From Taudactylus pleione (taxonomy: Eukaryota > Chordata > Amphibia > Anura > Myobatrachidae): 64,000 nt of DNA. The notes under the pieces are model-generated. The model was given only the letters and a program-made list of their open reading frames with translations. It did not search any database and was not told the DNA's origin. Shown here piece by piece: positions 1 to 14,394 of this stretch; the stretch's first letter is position 1, and each line of letters starts with the position of its first letter. The stretch covers positions 124,001 through 188,000 of the forward strand of contig JAUIMM010001250.1 in the NCBI GenBank assembly GCA_031769625.1, in the 5' to 3' direction. The position numbers were made by a program, and so were the translations under genes.

Positions 1-703
1 TTACTTATGGGACACAGGCGCACGCTTGGCGCTGCTCCTTTGTTGATGGACGTGCAGCCACAGTGCACACAATTCACAAACACAGAAAATATTTTTTTAT
101 TTCGTTTGGAGTGCACTTTGGGCACCCTTTAACGGTCAAGTCAGCCGGCCCTTTCCTTATGACACAGGCGCACGCTTGGCGCTACTTTGTAGATGCATGT
201 GCTGCTACTGCGCACACAATTCACAAACACAGAAAAAATGTTTAGTTTTTTTGCACCCCCTGGACAACACTACAGCTCCCTTTTAGGACTGGGACACTGC
301 ACGGGAGTTTGGAGTGGACACAGCCCCTATGGACAATAGCAGCACAGCACAACACAGCCAGCCCCTATGGACTTTGGAGGAGTGTACACAGCCCCTATGG
401 ACAACAGCAGCACAGCACAGCACAACACTGCACTGCACTACACTACACTACACTGCACAGCCCTGCCAGCCCTAACTCCCACACTCCCTCTTCACTGTCC
501 ACAGCCGAGTGAGAAAATGGCGCCGATGCGGGTACCTTATATAGGATCCAAAACCCGCGAGACCCGGAAGGCGGGATGATGACGTTTTGCCTAGATTTCA
601 GATCTGAGTCATGTGGGAAAAGTCGAGCCTGACTCGGATTGTCCTCAGATCGGGGGGGCTCGGGGGGGGTTCGGATTTCAGAAATCTGAACCCGCTCACC
701 CCT
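1..703. mobile_element. Decayed DNA-transposon-like region, possibly the right end of a hAT-type element
   Basis: A block of about 80 bp (GACACAGGCGCACGCTTGGC onward) near position 11 recurs in direct orientation near 161. A shorter block (AGCCCCTATGGACAA) recurs three times between 328 and 415. A TATATAGG motif lies near 538. The stretch ends near 703 in a sequence whose reverse complement reads TAGGGGTGAGCGGGTTC, which resembles hAT terminal repeats (often starting CAGGGGTG or TAGGG). No transposase frame and no left end are visible. The class call is inferred from end similarity only. Confidence 0.35.
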
Positions 704-1662
704 ACTTTTAATACAATAAATACTCACATAGCTGCATATTACATAATGTGGGCAGTCCAAGACTACCCAACAGACTAGTGGGGTACCACACCAACTTACT
801 AGAATATTTATATTCTATTCACAAAACAAAATGAATGATTATAAATGCACTTGTATTTTACCTATACATTTTTGAATGTATACATTTTATAGTTTGTACA
901 CAGTATATACTGTATGTATTTAAGGATTTTATGTGTTTTACATGCATATACCTCCACTATAAAGATCATAGGGTTCTTACTCATTGATATGGAACCCATA
1001 ATTGAGATTATCTTCTAGACTTGATTGGACGTAAAACTTATTTTTAAAGGGATCAGAGGGACAAGAGAAAGTAAAACAGGAGAAATTGCACAAAACCTAA
1101 ATGCAGATTTCTATATCCCATATATCAGATAGCTGAGAAATAATAAATAGAACTTATTCGCTATAGCCTGTAATGATGATGTATCGGATAGCTGAGACTA
1201 TATCTACCCTACATAATATAGGTCAAGAAGAAGATAATATGAATGGATTAATATTACTATATTTCAGCACTACCGAAGTGTGCCTGAACCACTCGGGTAT
1301 CACTGTAATATGCCACAACCCAGGAGACCTCCGGGCAAGGAGTCACCATACCAGGTGACACTGGAGAGGTCACGGCTGGGGGCAAATGTACCAAGGGATG
1401 GAGGAGGGATAGGGAAGAAAGGGGTTACAGTAAGTAAAACTTAAAAGGGCCCTGAGACAAACTGAATATGGATATTGTCTCCTGTATTTAGTGGACTGGA
1501 AGGAATTATGGCCCAGAAGAAAGGTCCTGGATCAAATAATTGGATAGTTATTCTCCTGTATTAGAAATTTTAATTGTACATTTCCAGCTAAACCCCATCC
1601 AAAGTGTCCAGTTACTAGTCATAATGGGGTACTGTAACACATCGGGGGCTTAGGATCACTTA
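704..1662. other. No recognised feature
   Basis: AT-rich sequence with only short reading frames that have no recognisable domain. No tandem structure and no inverted-repeat ends were seen. It separates the transposon-like block from the first satellite array. Confidence 0.6.
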
Positions 1663-2894
1663 CTGTGTCCAGCAGTGCCATATCACCATGCTCCATGCAT
1701 TATCAGCAGTGCCATATATCCATGCTCCATGCATTATCAGCAGTGCCATATCACCATGCTCCATGCATTATCAGTAGTGCCATATCACCATACCCCATGC
1801 ATTATCAGCAGTGCTATATCCCCATGCTCCATGCATTATCAGCAGTGCCATATCACCATGCTCCATGCATTACCAGCAGTGCCATATCACCATGCTCCAT
1901 ACATTATCGGCAGTGCCATATCACCACGCTCCATGCATTATCAGCAGTGCCATATCACCATACTCCATGCATTACCAGCAGTGCCATATCACCATGCTCC
2001 ATGCATTATCAGCAGTGCCATATCACCATGCTCCATGCATTATCAGCAGTGCCATATCACCATGCTGCATGCATTATCAGCAGTGCCATATCACCATGCT
2101 CCATGCATTATCAGCAGTGCCATATCACCACGCTCCATGCATTATCAGCAGTGCCATATCACCATACTCCATGCATTACCAGCAGTGCCATATCACCATG
2201 CTCCATGCATTATCAGCAGTGCCATATCACCATGCTCCATGCATTATCAGCAGTGCCATATCACCATGCTGCATGCATTATCAGCAGTGCCATATCACCA
2301 TGCTCCATGCATTATCAGCAGTGCCATATCAACATGCTCCATGTATTACCGGCAGTGCCATATCACCATGCTCCATGCATTACCAGAAGTGCCATATCAC
2401 CATGCTCCATACATTATCAGCAGTGCCATATCACCATGCTCCATGTATTATCAGCAGTGCCATAACCCCATGCTCTATGCATTATCAGCAGTGCCATATT
2501 ACCACACTCCATGTATTATCAGCAGTGCCATATCACCACGCTCCATGCATTACCAGCAGTGCCATATCACCATGCTCCATGCATTATCAGCAGTGCCATA
2601 TCACCAAACTCCATGCATTTCCAGCAGAGCCATATCACCATGCTCCATGCATTATCAACAGTGCCATATCACCATGCTCCATGCATTATCAGCAGTGCCA
2701 TATCCCCATGCTCCATGCATTACCAGCAGTGCCATATCACCACACTCCATGTATTATCAGCAGTGCCATATCACCACGCTCCATGCATTACCAGCAGTGT
2801 CATATCACCACGCTCCATGCATTACCAGCAGTGCCATATCACCATGCTCCATGCATTACCAGCAGTGCCATATCACCATGCTCCATGAACTATC

Positions 2895-5448
2895 AGCAGT
2901 GCCATATCACCATGCTGCATGCATTATCGGCAGTGCCATATCACCATGCTCCATGCATTATCAGCAGTGCCATATCACCATGCTCCATGTATTACTGGCA
3001 GTGCCATATCACCATGCTCCATGCATTACCAGAAGTGCCATATCACCATGCTCCATGCATTATCAGCAGTGCCATATCACCATGCTCCATACGTTATCAG
3101 CAGTGCCATATCACCATGCTCCATGCGTTATCAGCAGTGACATATCACCATGCTGCATGCGTTATCAGCAGTGCCATATCACCATGCTCCATGCGTTACC
3201 AGCAGTGCCATATCACCATGCTCCATGCGTTATCAGCAGTGCCATATCACCATGCTCCATGCGTTAACAGCAGTGCCATATCACCATGCTCCATGCGTTA
3301 TCAGCAGTGCCATATCCCCATGCTCCATGCGTTATCAGCAGTGCCATATCACCATGCTCCATGCGTTATCAGCAGTGCCATATCACCATGCTCAAGGCGT
3401 TACCAGCAGTGCCATATCACCATGCTCCATGCATTATCAGCAGTGCCATATCACCATGCTCCATGCAATATCAGCAGTGCCATATCACCATGCTCCATGC
3501 ATTATCAGCAGTGCCATGTCACCATGCTCCATGCATTATCAGCAGTGCCATGTCACCATGCTCCATGCATTATCAGCAGTGCCATGTCACCATGCTCCAT
3601 GCATTATCAGCAGTGCCATATCACCATCCTCCATGCATTATCAGCAGTACCATATCACCATGCTCCATGCATTATCAGCAGAGCCATATCACCATGCTGC
3701 ATGAATTATCAGCAGTGCCATAACACCATACTCCATGCATTACCAGCAGTGCCATATCACCATGCTCCAAGCATTATCAGCAGTGCCATATCACCATGCT
3801 CCATGCATTACCAGCAGTGCCATATCACCATGCTCTATGCATTATCAGCAGTGCCATATCACCATGCTCCATGTATTATCAGTAGTGCCATATCCCATCA
3901 GTAGTGCAGTACCCAATGCTCTATGCATTATCAGCAGTGCCATATCACCATACTCCATGCATTATCAGCAGTGCCATATCACCATGCTCCATGCATTATC
4001 AGCAGTGCCATATCACCATGCTCCATGCATTATCAGCAGTGCCATATCCCCATGCTCCATGCATTATCAGCAGTGCCATATCACCATGCTGCATGAATTA
4101 TCAGCAGTGCCGTATCACCTTGCTCCATGCATTATCAGCAGAGCCGTATCACCATGCTCCATGCACTATCATCAGTGCCGTATCACCATGCTCCATGCAT
4201 TATCAGCAGTGCCGTATCACCATGCTGCATGCATTATCAGCAGTGCCATATCACCATGCTGCATGCATTATCGGCAGTGCCATATCACCATGCTCCATGC
4301 ATTATCAGCAGTGCCATATCACCATGCTCCATGTATTACTGGCAGTGCCATATCACCATGCTCCATGCATTACCAGAAGTGCCATATCACCATGCTCCAT
4401 GCATTATCAGCAGTGCCATATCACCATGCTCCATACGTTATCAGCAGTGCCATATCACCATGCTCCATGCGTTATCAGCAGTGACATATCACCATGCTGC
4501 ATGCGTTATCAGCAGTGCCATATCACCATGCTCCATGCGTTACCAGCAGTGCCATATCACCATGCTCCATGCGTTATCAGCAGTGCCATATCACCATGCT
4601 CCATGCGTTAACAGCAGTGCCATATCACCATGCTCCATGCGTTATCAGCAGTGCCATATCCCCATGCTCCATGCGTTATCAGCAGTGCCATATCACCATG
4701 CTCCATGCGTTATCAGCAGTGCCATATCACCATGCTCAAGGCGTTACCAGCAGTGCCATATCACCATGCTCCATGCATTATCAGCAGTGCCATATCACCA
4801 TGCTCCATGCAATATCAGCAGTGCCATATCACCATGCTCCATGCATTATCAGCAGTGCCATGTCACCATGCTCCATGCATTATCAGCAGTGCCATGTCAC
4901 CATGCTCCATGCATTATCAGCAGTGCCATGTCACCATGCTCCATGCATTATCAGCAGTGCCATATCACCATCCTCCATGCATTATCAGCAGTACCATATC
5001 ACCATGCTCCATGCATTACCAGCAGTGCCATATCACCATGCTCTATGCATTATCAGCAGTGCCATATCACCATGCTCCATGTATTATCAGTAGTGCCATA
5101 TCCCATCAGTAGTGCAGTACCCAATGCTCTATGCATTATCAGCAGTGCCATATCACCATACTCCATGCATTATCAGCAGTGCCATATCACCATGCTCCAT
5201 GCATTATCAGCAGTGCCATATCACCATGCTCCATGCATTATCAGCAGTGCCATATCCCCATGCTCCATGCATTATCAGCAGTGCCATATCACCATGCTGC
5301 ATGAATTATCAGCAGTGCCGTATCACCTTGCTCCATGCATTATCAGCAGAGCCGTATCACCATGCTCCATGCACTATCATCAGTGCCGTATCACCATGCT
5401 CCATGCATTATCAGCAGTGCCGTATCACCATGCTGCATGCATTATCAG
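2895..5448. repeat. Higher-order tandem duplication of about 1.34 kb within the 34-bp array
   Basis: The segment from about 2895 to 4240 is repeated from about 4241 to 5448, matching variant for variant at an offset of 1344 bp. After about 5018 the offset falls to 1208 bp because four 34-bp units (136 bp) are missing from the second copy. A useful marker is an irregular pair of units of 19 plus 33 bp (CATATCCCATCAGTAGTGCA) near 3890 and 5098. It appears a third time near 7000. Confidence 0.85.
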
Positions 5449-8400
5449 CAGTGCCGTATCACCATGCTCCATGCATTATCAGCAGTGCCGTATCACCATG
5501 CTCCATGCATTATCAGTAGTGCCATGTCACCATGCTCCATGCATTATCAGCAGTGCCATGTCACCATGCTCCATGCATTATCAGCAGTACCATATCACCA
5601 TGCTCCATGCTTTACCAGCACTGCCATATCACCATGCTGCATGCATTATCAGCACTGCCATATCACCATGCTCCATGCATTATCAGCACTGCCATATCAC
5701 CAAGCTCCTTGCATTATCAGCAGTGCCATATCACCATGCTCCATGCATTAACAGCACTGCCATATCACCATGCTCCATGCATTCTCAGCAGTGCCATATC
5801 ACCATGCTCCAATGCGTTATCAGCAGTGCCATATCACCATGCTCCATGCATTATCAGCAGTGCCATATCACCATGCTCCATGCATTCTCAGCAGTGCCAT
5901 ATCACCATGCTCCAATGCGTTATGAGCAGTGCCATATCACCATGCTCCAAGCGTTATCAGCAGTGCCATATCACCATGCTCCAAGCGTTATCAGCAGTGC
6001 CATATCACCATGCTGCATGCGTTATCAGCAGTGCCATGTCACCATGCTCCATGCGTTACCAGCAGTGCCATGTCACCATGCTCCATGCATTATCAGCAGT
6101 GCCATATCACCATGCTCCATGCATTAACAGCAGTGCCATATCACCATGCTCCATGCATTATCAGCAGTGCCATATCACAATGCTCCATGCATTATCAGCA
6201 GTGCCATATCACCATGCTCCATGCATTATCAGCAGTGCCATATCCCCATGTTCCATGCATTATCAGCAGTGCCATATCCCCATGCTCCATGCATTATCAG
6301 CAGTGCCATATCACCATGCTGCATGAATTATCAGCAGTGCCATGCTCCATGCGTTATCAGCAGTGCCATATCACCATGCTCCATGCGTTATCACATGCTC
6401 CATGCGTTATCAGCAGTGCCATATCACCATGCTCCATGCATTACCAGCAGTGCCATATCACCATGTTCCATGCATTATCAGCAGTGCCATATCACCATGC
6501 TCCATGCATTATCAGCAGTGCCATATCACCATGCTCCATGCATTATCAGCAGTGCCATATCACCATGCTCCATGCATTATCAGCAGTGCCATGTCACCAT
6601 GCTCCATGCATTATCAGCAGTGCCATGTCACCATGCTCCATGCATTATCAGCAGTGCCATGTCACCATGCTCCATGCATTATCAGCAGTGCCATATCACC
6701 TTGCTCCATGCATTATCAGCAGTGCCATATCACCATGCTCCATGCATTATCAGCAGTACCATATCACCATGCTCCATGCATTATCAGCAGAGCCATATCA
6801 CCATGCTGCATGAATTATCAGCAGTGCCATAACACCATTCTCCATGCATTACCGACAGTGCCATATCACCATGCTCCATGCATTATCAGCAGTGCCATAT
6901 CACCATGCTCCATGCATTACCAGCAGTGCCATATCACCATGCTCTATGCATTATCAGCAGTGCCATATCACCATGCTCCATGTATTATCAGTAGTGCCAT
7001 ATCCCATCAGTAGTGCAGTACCCCATGCTCTATGCATTATCAGCAGTGCCATATCACCATACTCCATGCATTATCAGCAGTGCCATATCACCATGCTCCA
7101 TGCATTATCAGCAGTGCCATATCACCATGCTCCATGCATTATCAGCAGTGCCATATCCCCATGCTCCATGCATTATCAGCAGTGCCATATCACCATGCTG
7201 CATGAATTATCAGCAGTGCGTATCACCTTGCTCCATGCATTATCAGCAGAGCCGTATCACCATGCTCCATGCACTATCATCAGTGCCGAATCACCATGCT
7301 CCATGCATTATCAGCAGTGCCGTATCACCATGCTGCATGCATTATCAGCAGTGCAGTATCACCATGCTGCATGCATTATCAGCAGTGCCGTATCACCATG
7401 CTCCATGCATTATCAGCAGTGCCATGTCACCATGCTCCATGCATTATCAGCAGTGCCATGTCACCATGCTCCATGCATTATCAGCAGTGCCTTATCACCA
7501 TGCTTCAAGCATTATCAGCAGTGCCATATCACCATGCTCCATGCATTATCAGCAGTACCATATCACCATGCTCCATGCTTTACCAGCACTGCCATATCAC
7601 CATGCTGCATGCATTATCAGCACTGCCATATCACCATGCTCCATGCATTATCAGCACTGCCATATCACCAAGCTCCTTGCATTATCAGCAGTGCCATATC
7701 ACCATGCTCCATGCATTAACAGTACTGCCATATCACCATGCTCCATGCATTATCAGCAGTGCCATATCACCATGCTCCAATGCGTTATCAGCAGTGCCAT
7801 ATCACCATGCTCCATGCATTCTCAGCAGTGCCATATCACCATGCTCTATGCATTCTCAGCAGTGCCATATCACCATGCTCCAATGCGTTATCAGCAGTGC
7901 CATATCACCATGCTCCAAGCGTTATCAGTAGTGCCATATCACCATGCTGCATGCGTTATCAGCAGTGCCATATCACCATGCTCCATGCGTTACCAGCAGT
8001 GCCATATCTCCATGCTCCCTGCATTATCAGCAGTGCCATGTCACCATGCTCCATGCATTATCAGCAGTGCCTTATCACCATGCTCCAAGCATTATCAGCA
8101 GTGCCATATCACCATGCTCCATGCATTATCAGCAGTACCATATCACCATGCTCCATGCTTTACCAGCACTGCCATATCACCATGCTGCATGCATTATCAG
8201 CACTGCCATATCACCATGCTCCATGCATTATCAGCACTGCCATATCACCAAGCTCCTTGCATTATCAGCAGTGCCATATCACCATGCTCCATGCATTACC
8301 AGCACTGCCATATCACCATGCTCCATGCATTCTCAGCAGTGCAATATCACAATGCTCCAATGCGTTATCAGCAGTGCCATATCACCATGCTGCATGCGTT

Positions 8401-9175
8401 ATCAGCAGTGCCATGTCACCATGCTCCATGCGTTACCAGCAGTGCCATATCACCATGCTCCATGCGTTATCAGCAGTGCCATATCACCATGCTCCATGCA
8501 TTAACAGCAGTGCCATATCACCATGCTCCATGCATTATCAGCAGTGCCATATCACCATGCTCCATGCATTAACAGCAGTGCCATATCACCATGCTCCATG
8601 CATTATCAGCAGTGCCATATCCCCATGCTCCATGCATTATCAGCAGTGCCATATCCCCATGCTCCATGCATTATCAGCAGTGCCATATCACCATGCTGCA
8701 TGAATTATCAGTAGTGCCATATCACCATGCTCCATGCACTATCAGCAGTGCCATATCACCATGATCCATGCGTTATCAGCAGTGCCATATCACCATGCTG
8801 CATGAATTATCAGCAGTACCATATCACCATGCTCCATGTATTATCAGCAGTGCCATATCACCATGCTCCATGCATTATCATCAATGCCATATCACCATGC
8901 TCCATGCATTATCAGCAGTGCCATATCACCACGCTGCAAGAATTATCAGCAGTGCCATATCACCACGCTCCATGCATTACCGGCAGTGCCATATCACCAT
9001 GCTCCATGCATTACCGGCAGTGCCATATCACCATGCTCCATGCATTATCGGCAGTGCCATATTACCATGCTCCATGCATTATCGGCAGTGCCATATCACC
9101 ATGCTCCATGCGTTATCGGCAGTGCCATATCACCATGCTCCATGCGTTATCGGCAGTGCCATATCACCATGCTCC

Positions 9176-12100
9176 ATGCGTTATCGGCAGTGCCATATCA
9201 TCATGCTCCATGCGTTATCGGCAGTGCCATATCGCCATGCTGCATGCGTTATCGGCAGTGCCATATCGCCATGCTCCATGCGTTACCGGCAGTGCCATAT
9301 CGCCATGCTCCATGCGTTATCGGCTGTGCCATATCGCCATGCTCCATGCGTTATCGGCAGTGCCATATCACCATGCTCCATGCGTTATCGGCAGTGCCAT
9401 ATCACCATGCTGCATGAGCTACCGGCAGTGCCATATCACCATGCTCCTTGCATTACCAGCAGTGCCATATCACCATGCTCCATGCATTATCAGCAGTGCC
9501 ATATCACCATGCTCCATGCATTACCAGCAGTGCCATATCCCCATGCTCCATGCATTATCAGCAGTGCCATATCCCCATGCTCTATGCATTATCAGCAGTG
9601 CCATATCACCATGCTCCATGCATTATCAGCAGTGCCATATCACCATGCTCCATGCATTACCAGCAGTGCCATATCACCATGCTCCATGCATTATCAGCAG
9701 TGCCATATCCCCATGCTCCATGAATTATCAGCAGTGCCATATCACCATGCTCCATGCATTATCAGCAGTGCCATATCACCATGCTGCATGAATTATCAGC
9801 AGTGCCATATCACCATGCTCCATGTATTACCAGCAGTGCCATATCACCATGCTCCATGCATTACCAGCAGTGCCATATCACCATGCTCCATGCATTACCA
9901 GCAGTGCCATATCCCCATGCTCCATGCATTACCAGCACTGCCATATCACCATGCTCCATGCATTATCAGCAGTGCCATATCACCATGCTCCATACATTAT
10001 CAGCAGTGCCATATCCCCATGCTCCATGCATTATCAGCAGTGCCATATCATCAAGCTCCATGCATTACCAGCAGTGCCATATCACCACGCTCTATGCATT
10101 ATCGGCAGAGCCATATCACCACGCTCCATGCATTACTGGCAGTGCCATAGCACCACGCTACATGCATTACCGGCAGTGCCATATCACCACGCTCCATGCA
10201 TTACCGGCAGTGCCATATCACCACGCTCCATGCATTATCGGCAGTGCCATATCACCATGCTGCATGCATTAGCAGCAGTGCCATATCACCATGCTCCATG
10301 CATTACCGGCAGTGCCATATCACCATGCTCCATGCACTACCAGAAGTGCCATATCACCATGCTCCATGCATTATCAGCAGTGCCATATCACCATGCTCCA
10401 TGTATTATCAGCAGTGCCATATCACCATGCTGCATGAATTATCAGCAGTGCCGCATTATCAGCAGTGCCATATCACCATGCTCCATGCATTATCAGCAGT
10501 GCCATATCACCCATGCTCCATGCATTATCAGCAGTGCCATATCACCATGCTGCATGAATTATCAGCAGTGCCATATCACCATGCTCCATGTATTATCAGC
10601 AGTGCCATATCAACATGCTCCATGCATTATCATCAGTGCCATATCACCATGCTCCATGCATTATCAGCAGTGCCATATCACCATGCTCCATGCATTATCA
10701 GCAGTGCCATATCACCATGCTGCATGAATTATCAGCAGTGCCATATCACCATGCTCCATGCATTACCGGCAGTGCCATATCACCATGCTCCATGCATTAT
10801 CGGCAGTGCCATATCACCATGCTCCATGCATTAACAGCAGTGCCATATCACCATGCTCCATGCATTATCAGCAGTGCCATATCACCATGCTCCATGCATT
10901 ATCAGCAGTACCATATCACCATGCTCCATGCATTATCAGCAGTGCCATATCACCATGCTCCATGCATTAACAGCAGTGCCATATCACCATGCTCCATGCA
11001 TTATCAGCAGTGCCATATCACCTTGCTCCATGCATTATCAGCAATACCATATCACCATGCTCCATGCATTATCAGCAGTGCCATATCACCATGCTGCATG
11101 AATTATCAGCAGTGCCATATCACCATACTCCATGCATTACCAGCAGTGCCATATCACCATGCTCCATGCATTATCAGCAGTGCCATATCACCATGCTCCA
11201 TGCATTAACAGCAGTGCCATATCACCATGCTCTATGCATTATCAGCAGTGCCATATCACCATGCTCCATGTATTTTCAGCAGTGCCATATCCCTATGCTC
11301 TATGCATTATCAGCAATGCCATATCACCATGCTCCATGCATTATCAGCAGTGCCATATCACCATGCTCCATGTATTACCAGCAGTGCCATATCACCATGC
11401 TCCATGCATTATCAGCAGTGCCATATCACCATGCTCCATGTATTATCAGCAGTGCCATATCACCATGCTCCATGCATTATCAGCAGTGCCATATCCCCAT
11501 GCTCCATGCATTACCAGCACTGCCATATCACCATGCTCCATGCATTATCAGCAGTGCCATATCACCATGCTCCATGCATTATCAGCAATGCCATATCACC
11601 ATGCTCCATGCGTTATCGGCAGTGCCATATCATCATGCTCCATGCGTTATCGGCAGTGCCATATCGCCATGCTGCATGCGTTATCGGCAGTGCCATATCG
11701 CCATGCTCCATGCGTTACCGGCAGTGCCATATCGCCATGCTCCATGCGTTATCGGCTGTGCCATATCGCCATGCTCCATGCGTTATCGGCAGTGCCATAT
11801 CACCATGCTCCATGCGTTATCGGCAGTGCCATATCACCATGCTGCATGAGCTACCGGCAGTGCCATATCACCATGCTCCTTGCATTACCAGCAGTGCCAT
11901 ATCACCATGCTCCATGCATTATCAGCAGTGCCATATCACCATGCTCCATGCATTACCAGCAGTGCCATATCCCCATGCTCCATGCATTATCAGCAGTGCC
12001 ATATCCCCATGCTCTATGCATTATCAGCAGTGCCATATCACCATGCTCCATGCATTATCAGCAGTGCCATATCACCATGCTCCATGCATTACCAGCAGTG

Positions 12101-14100
12101 CCATATCACCATGCTCCATGCATTATCAGCAGTGCCATATCCCCATGCTCCATGAATTATCAGCAGTGCCATATCACCATGCTCCATGCATTATCAGCAG
12201 TGCCATATCACCATGCTGCATGAATTATCAGCAGTGCCATATCACCATGCTCCATGTATTACCAGCAGTGCCATATCACCATGCTCCATGCATTACCAGC
12301 AGTGCCATATCACCATGCTCCATGCATTACCAGCAGTGCCATATCCCCATGCTCCATGCATTACCAGCACTGCCATATCACCATGCTCCATGCATTATCA
12401 GCAGTGCCATATCACCATGCTCCATACATTATCAGCAGTGCCATATCCCCATGCTCCATGCATTATCAGCAGTGCCATATCATCAAGCTCCATGCATTAC
12501 CAGCAGTGCCATATCACCACGCTCTATGCATTATCGGCAGAGCCATATCACCACGCTCCATGCATTACCGGCAGTGCCATAGCACCACGCTACATGCATT
12601 ACCGGCAGTGCCATATCACCACGCTCCATGCATTACCGGCAGTGCCATATCACCACGCTCCATGCATTATCGGCAGTGCCATATCACCATGCTCCATGCG
12701 TTATCGGCAGTGCCATATCACCATGCTGCATGAGCTACCGGCAGTGCCATATCACCATGCTGCATGCATTAGCAGCAGTGCCATATCACCATGCTCCATG
12801 CATTACCGGCAGTGCCATATCACCATGCTCCATGCACTACCAGAAGTGCCATATCACCATGCTCCATGCATTATCAGCAGTGCCATATCACCATGCTCCA
12901 TGTATTATCAGCAGTGCCATATCACCATGCTGCATGAATTATCAGCAGTGCCGCATTATCAGCAGTGCCATATCACCATGCTCCATGCATTATCAGCAGT
13001 GCCATATCACCCATGCTCCATGCATTATCAGCAGTGCCATATCACCATGCTGCATGAATTATCAGCAGTGCCATATCACCATGCTCCATGTATTATCAGC
13101 AGTGCCATATCAACATGCTCCATGCATTATCATCAGTGCCATATCACCATGCTCCATGCATTATCAGCAGTGCCATATCACCATGCTCCATGCATTATCA
13201 GCAGTGCCATATCACCATGCTGCATGAATTATCAGCAGTGCCATATCACCATGCTCCATGCATTACCGGCAGTGCCATATCACCATGCTCCATGCATTAT
13301 CGGCAGTGCCATATCACCATGCTCCATGCATTAACAGCAGTGCCATATCACCATGCTCCATGCATTATCAGCAGTGCCATATCACCATGCTCCATGCATT
13401 ATCAGCAGTACCATATCACCATGCTCCATGCATTATCAGCAGTGCCATATCACCATGCTCCATGCATTAACAGCAGTCCCATATCACCATGCTCCATGCA
13501 TTATCAGCAGTGCCATATCACCTTGCTCCATGCATTATCAGCAATACCATATCACCATGCTCCATGCATTATCAGCAGTGCCATATCACCATGCTGCATG
13601 AATTATCAGCAGTGCCATATCACCATACTCCATGCATTACCAGCAGTGCCATATCACCATGCTCCATGCATTATCAGCAGTGCCATATCACCATGCTCCA
13701 TGCATTAACAGCAGTGCCATATCACCATGCTCTATGCATTATCAGCAGTGCCATATCACCATGCTCCATGTATTTTCAGCAGTGCCATATCCCTATGCTC
13801 TATGCATTATCAGCAATGCCATATCACCATGCTCCATGCATTATCAGCAGTGCCATATCACCATGCTCCATGTATTACCAGCAGTGCCATATCACCATGC
13901 TCCATGCATTATCAGCAGTGCCATATCACCATGCTCCATGTATTATCAGCAGTGCCATATCACCATGCTCCATGCATTATCAGCAGTGCCATATCACCAT
14001 GCTCCATGCATTACCAGCACTGCCATATCACCATGCTCCATGCATTATCAGCAGTGCCATATCACCATGCTCCATGCATTATCAGCAATGCCATATCACC
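9176..14100. repeat. Higher-order tandem duplication of about 2.43-2.50 kb within the 34-bp array
   Basis: The block from about 9176 to 11607 is followed directly by a second copy from about 11608 to 14100. The offset is 2432 bp in the first part and 2500 bp after about 12683, because the second copy has two extra 34-bp units (68 bp) near 12683-12750. Rare variants are shared in order, including CATCATGCTCC at 9199 and 11631, and the truncated CCGCATTATC unit near 10452 and 12952. Very few differences separate the copies, so the duplication looks young. Confidence 0.88.
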
Positions 14101-14394
14101 ATGCTCCATGCATTATCTGCAGTGCCATATCACAATGCTCCATGCATTATCAGCAGTGCCATATCACCATGCTCCATGCGTTCTCAGCAGTGCCATATCA
14201 CCATGCTCCATGCATTATCAGCAGTGCCATATCACCATGCTCCATACATTATCAGCAGTGCCATAGCACCATGCACCATGCTTTATCAGCAGTGCTATAT
14301 CACCATGCTCCATGCATTATCAGCAGTGCCATATCACCATGCTCCATGCATTACCAGCAGTGCCATATCACCATGCTCCATACATTATCTAGTC

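Larger units (their letters stand above)
1663..14394. repeat. 34-bp satellite array, about 370 units
   Basis: A head-to-tail tandem array with a 34-bp unit; its core is GTGCCATATCACCATGCTCC, followed by an ATGCATTATCAGCA-type segment. Units differ by point changes, most of them at four CpG/TpG or CpG/CpA positions (ATGCGTT/ATGCATT, TATCGGC/TATCAGC, CCGTAT/CCATAT, CACGCTC/CATGCTC). Because 34 is one more than a multiple of three and the plus-strand unit has no stop in any frame, all three frames stay open for hundreds of codons. Each reads the same 34-residue repeat, containing HYQQCHITMLHALSAVPYHH. These frames have no unique N-terminus, no domain and no splice context, so I do not call them genes. 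Array edges are sharp on both sides. Confidence 0.98.

Noticed and set aside
1663..14394. CRISPR array or similar spacer-repeat system
   Set aside because: The units are contiguous without unique spacers, and the sequence is plainly eukaryotic.
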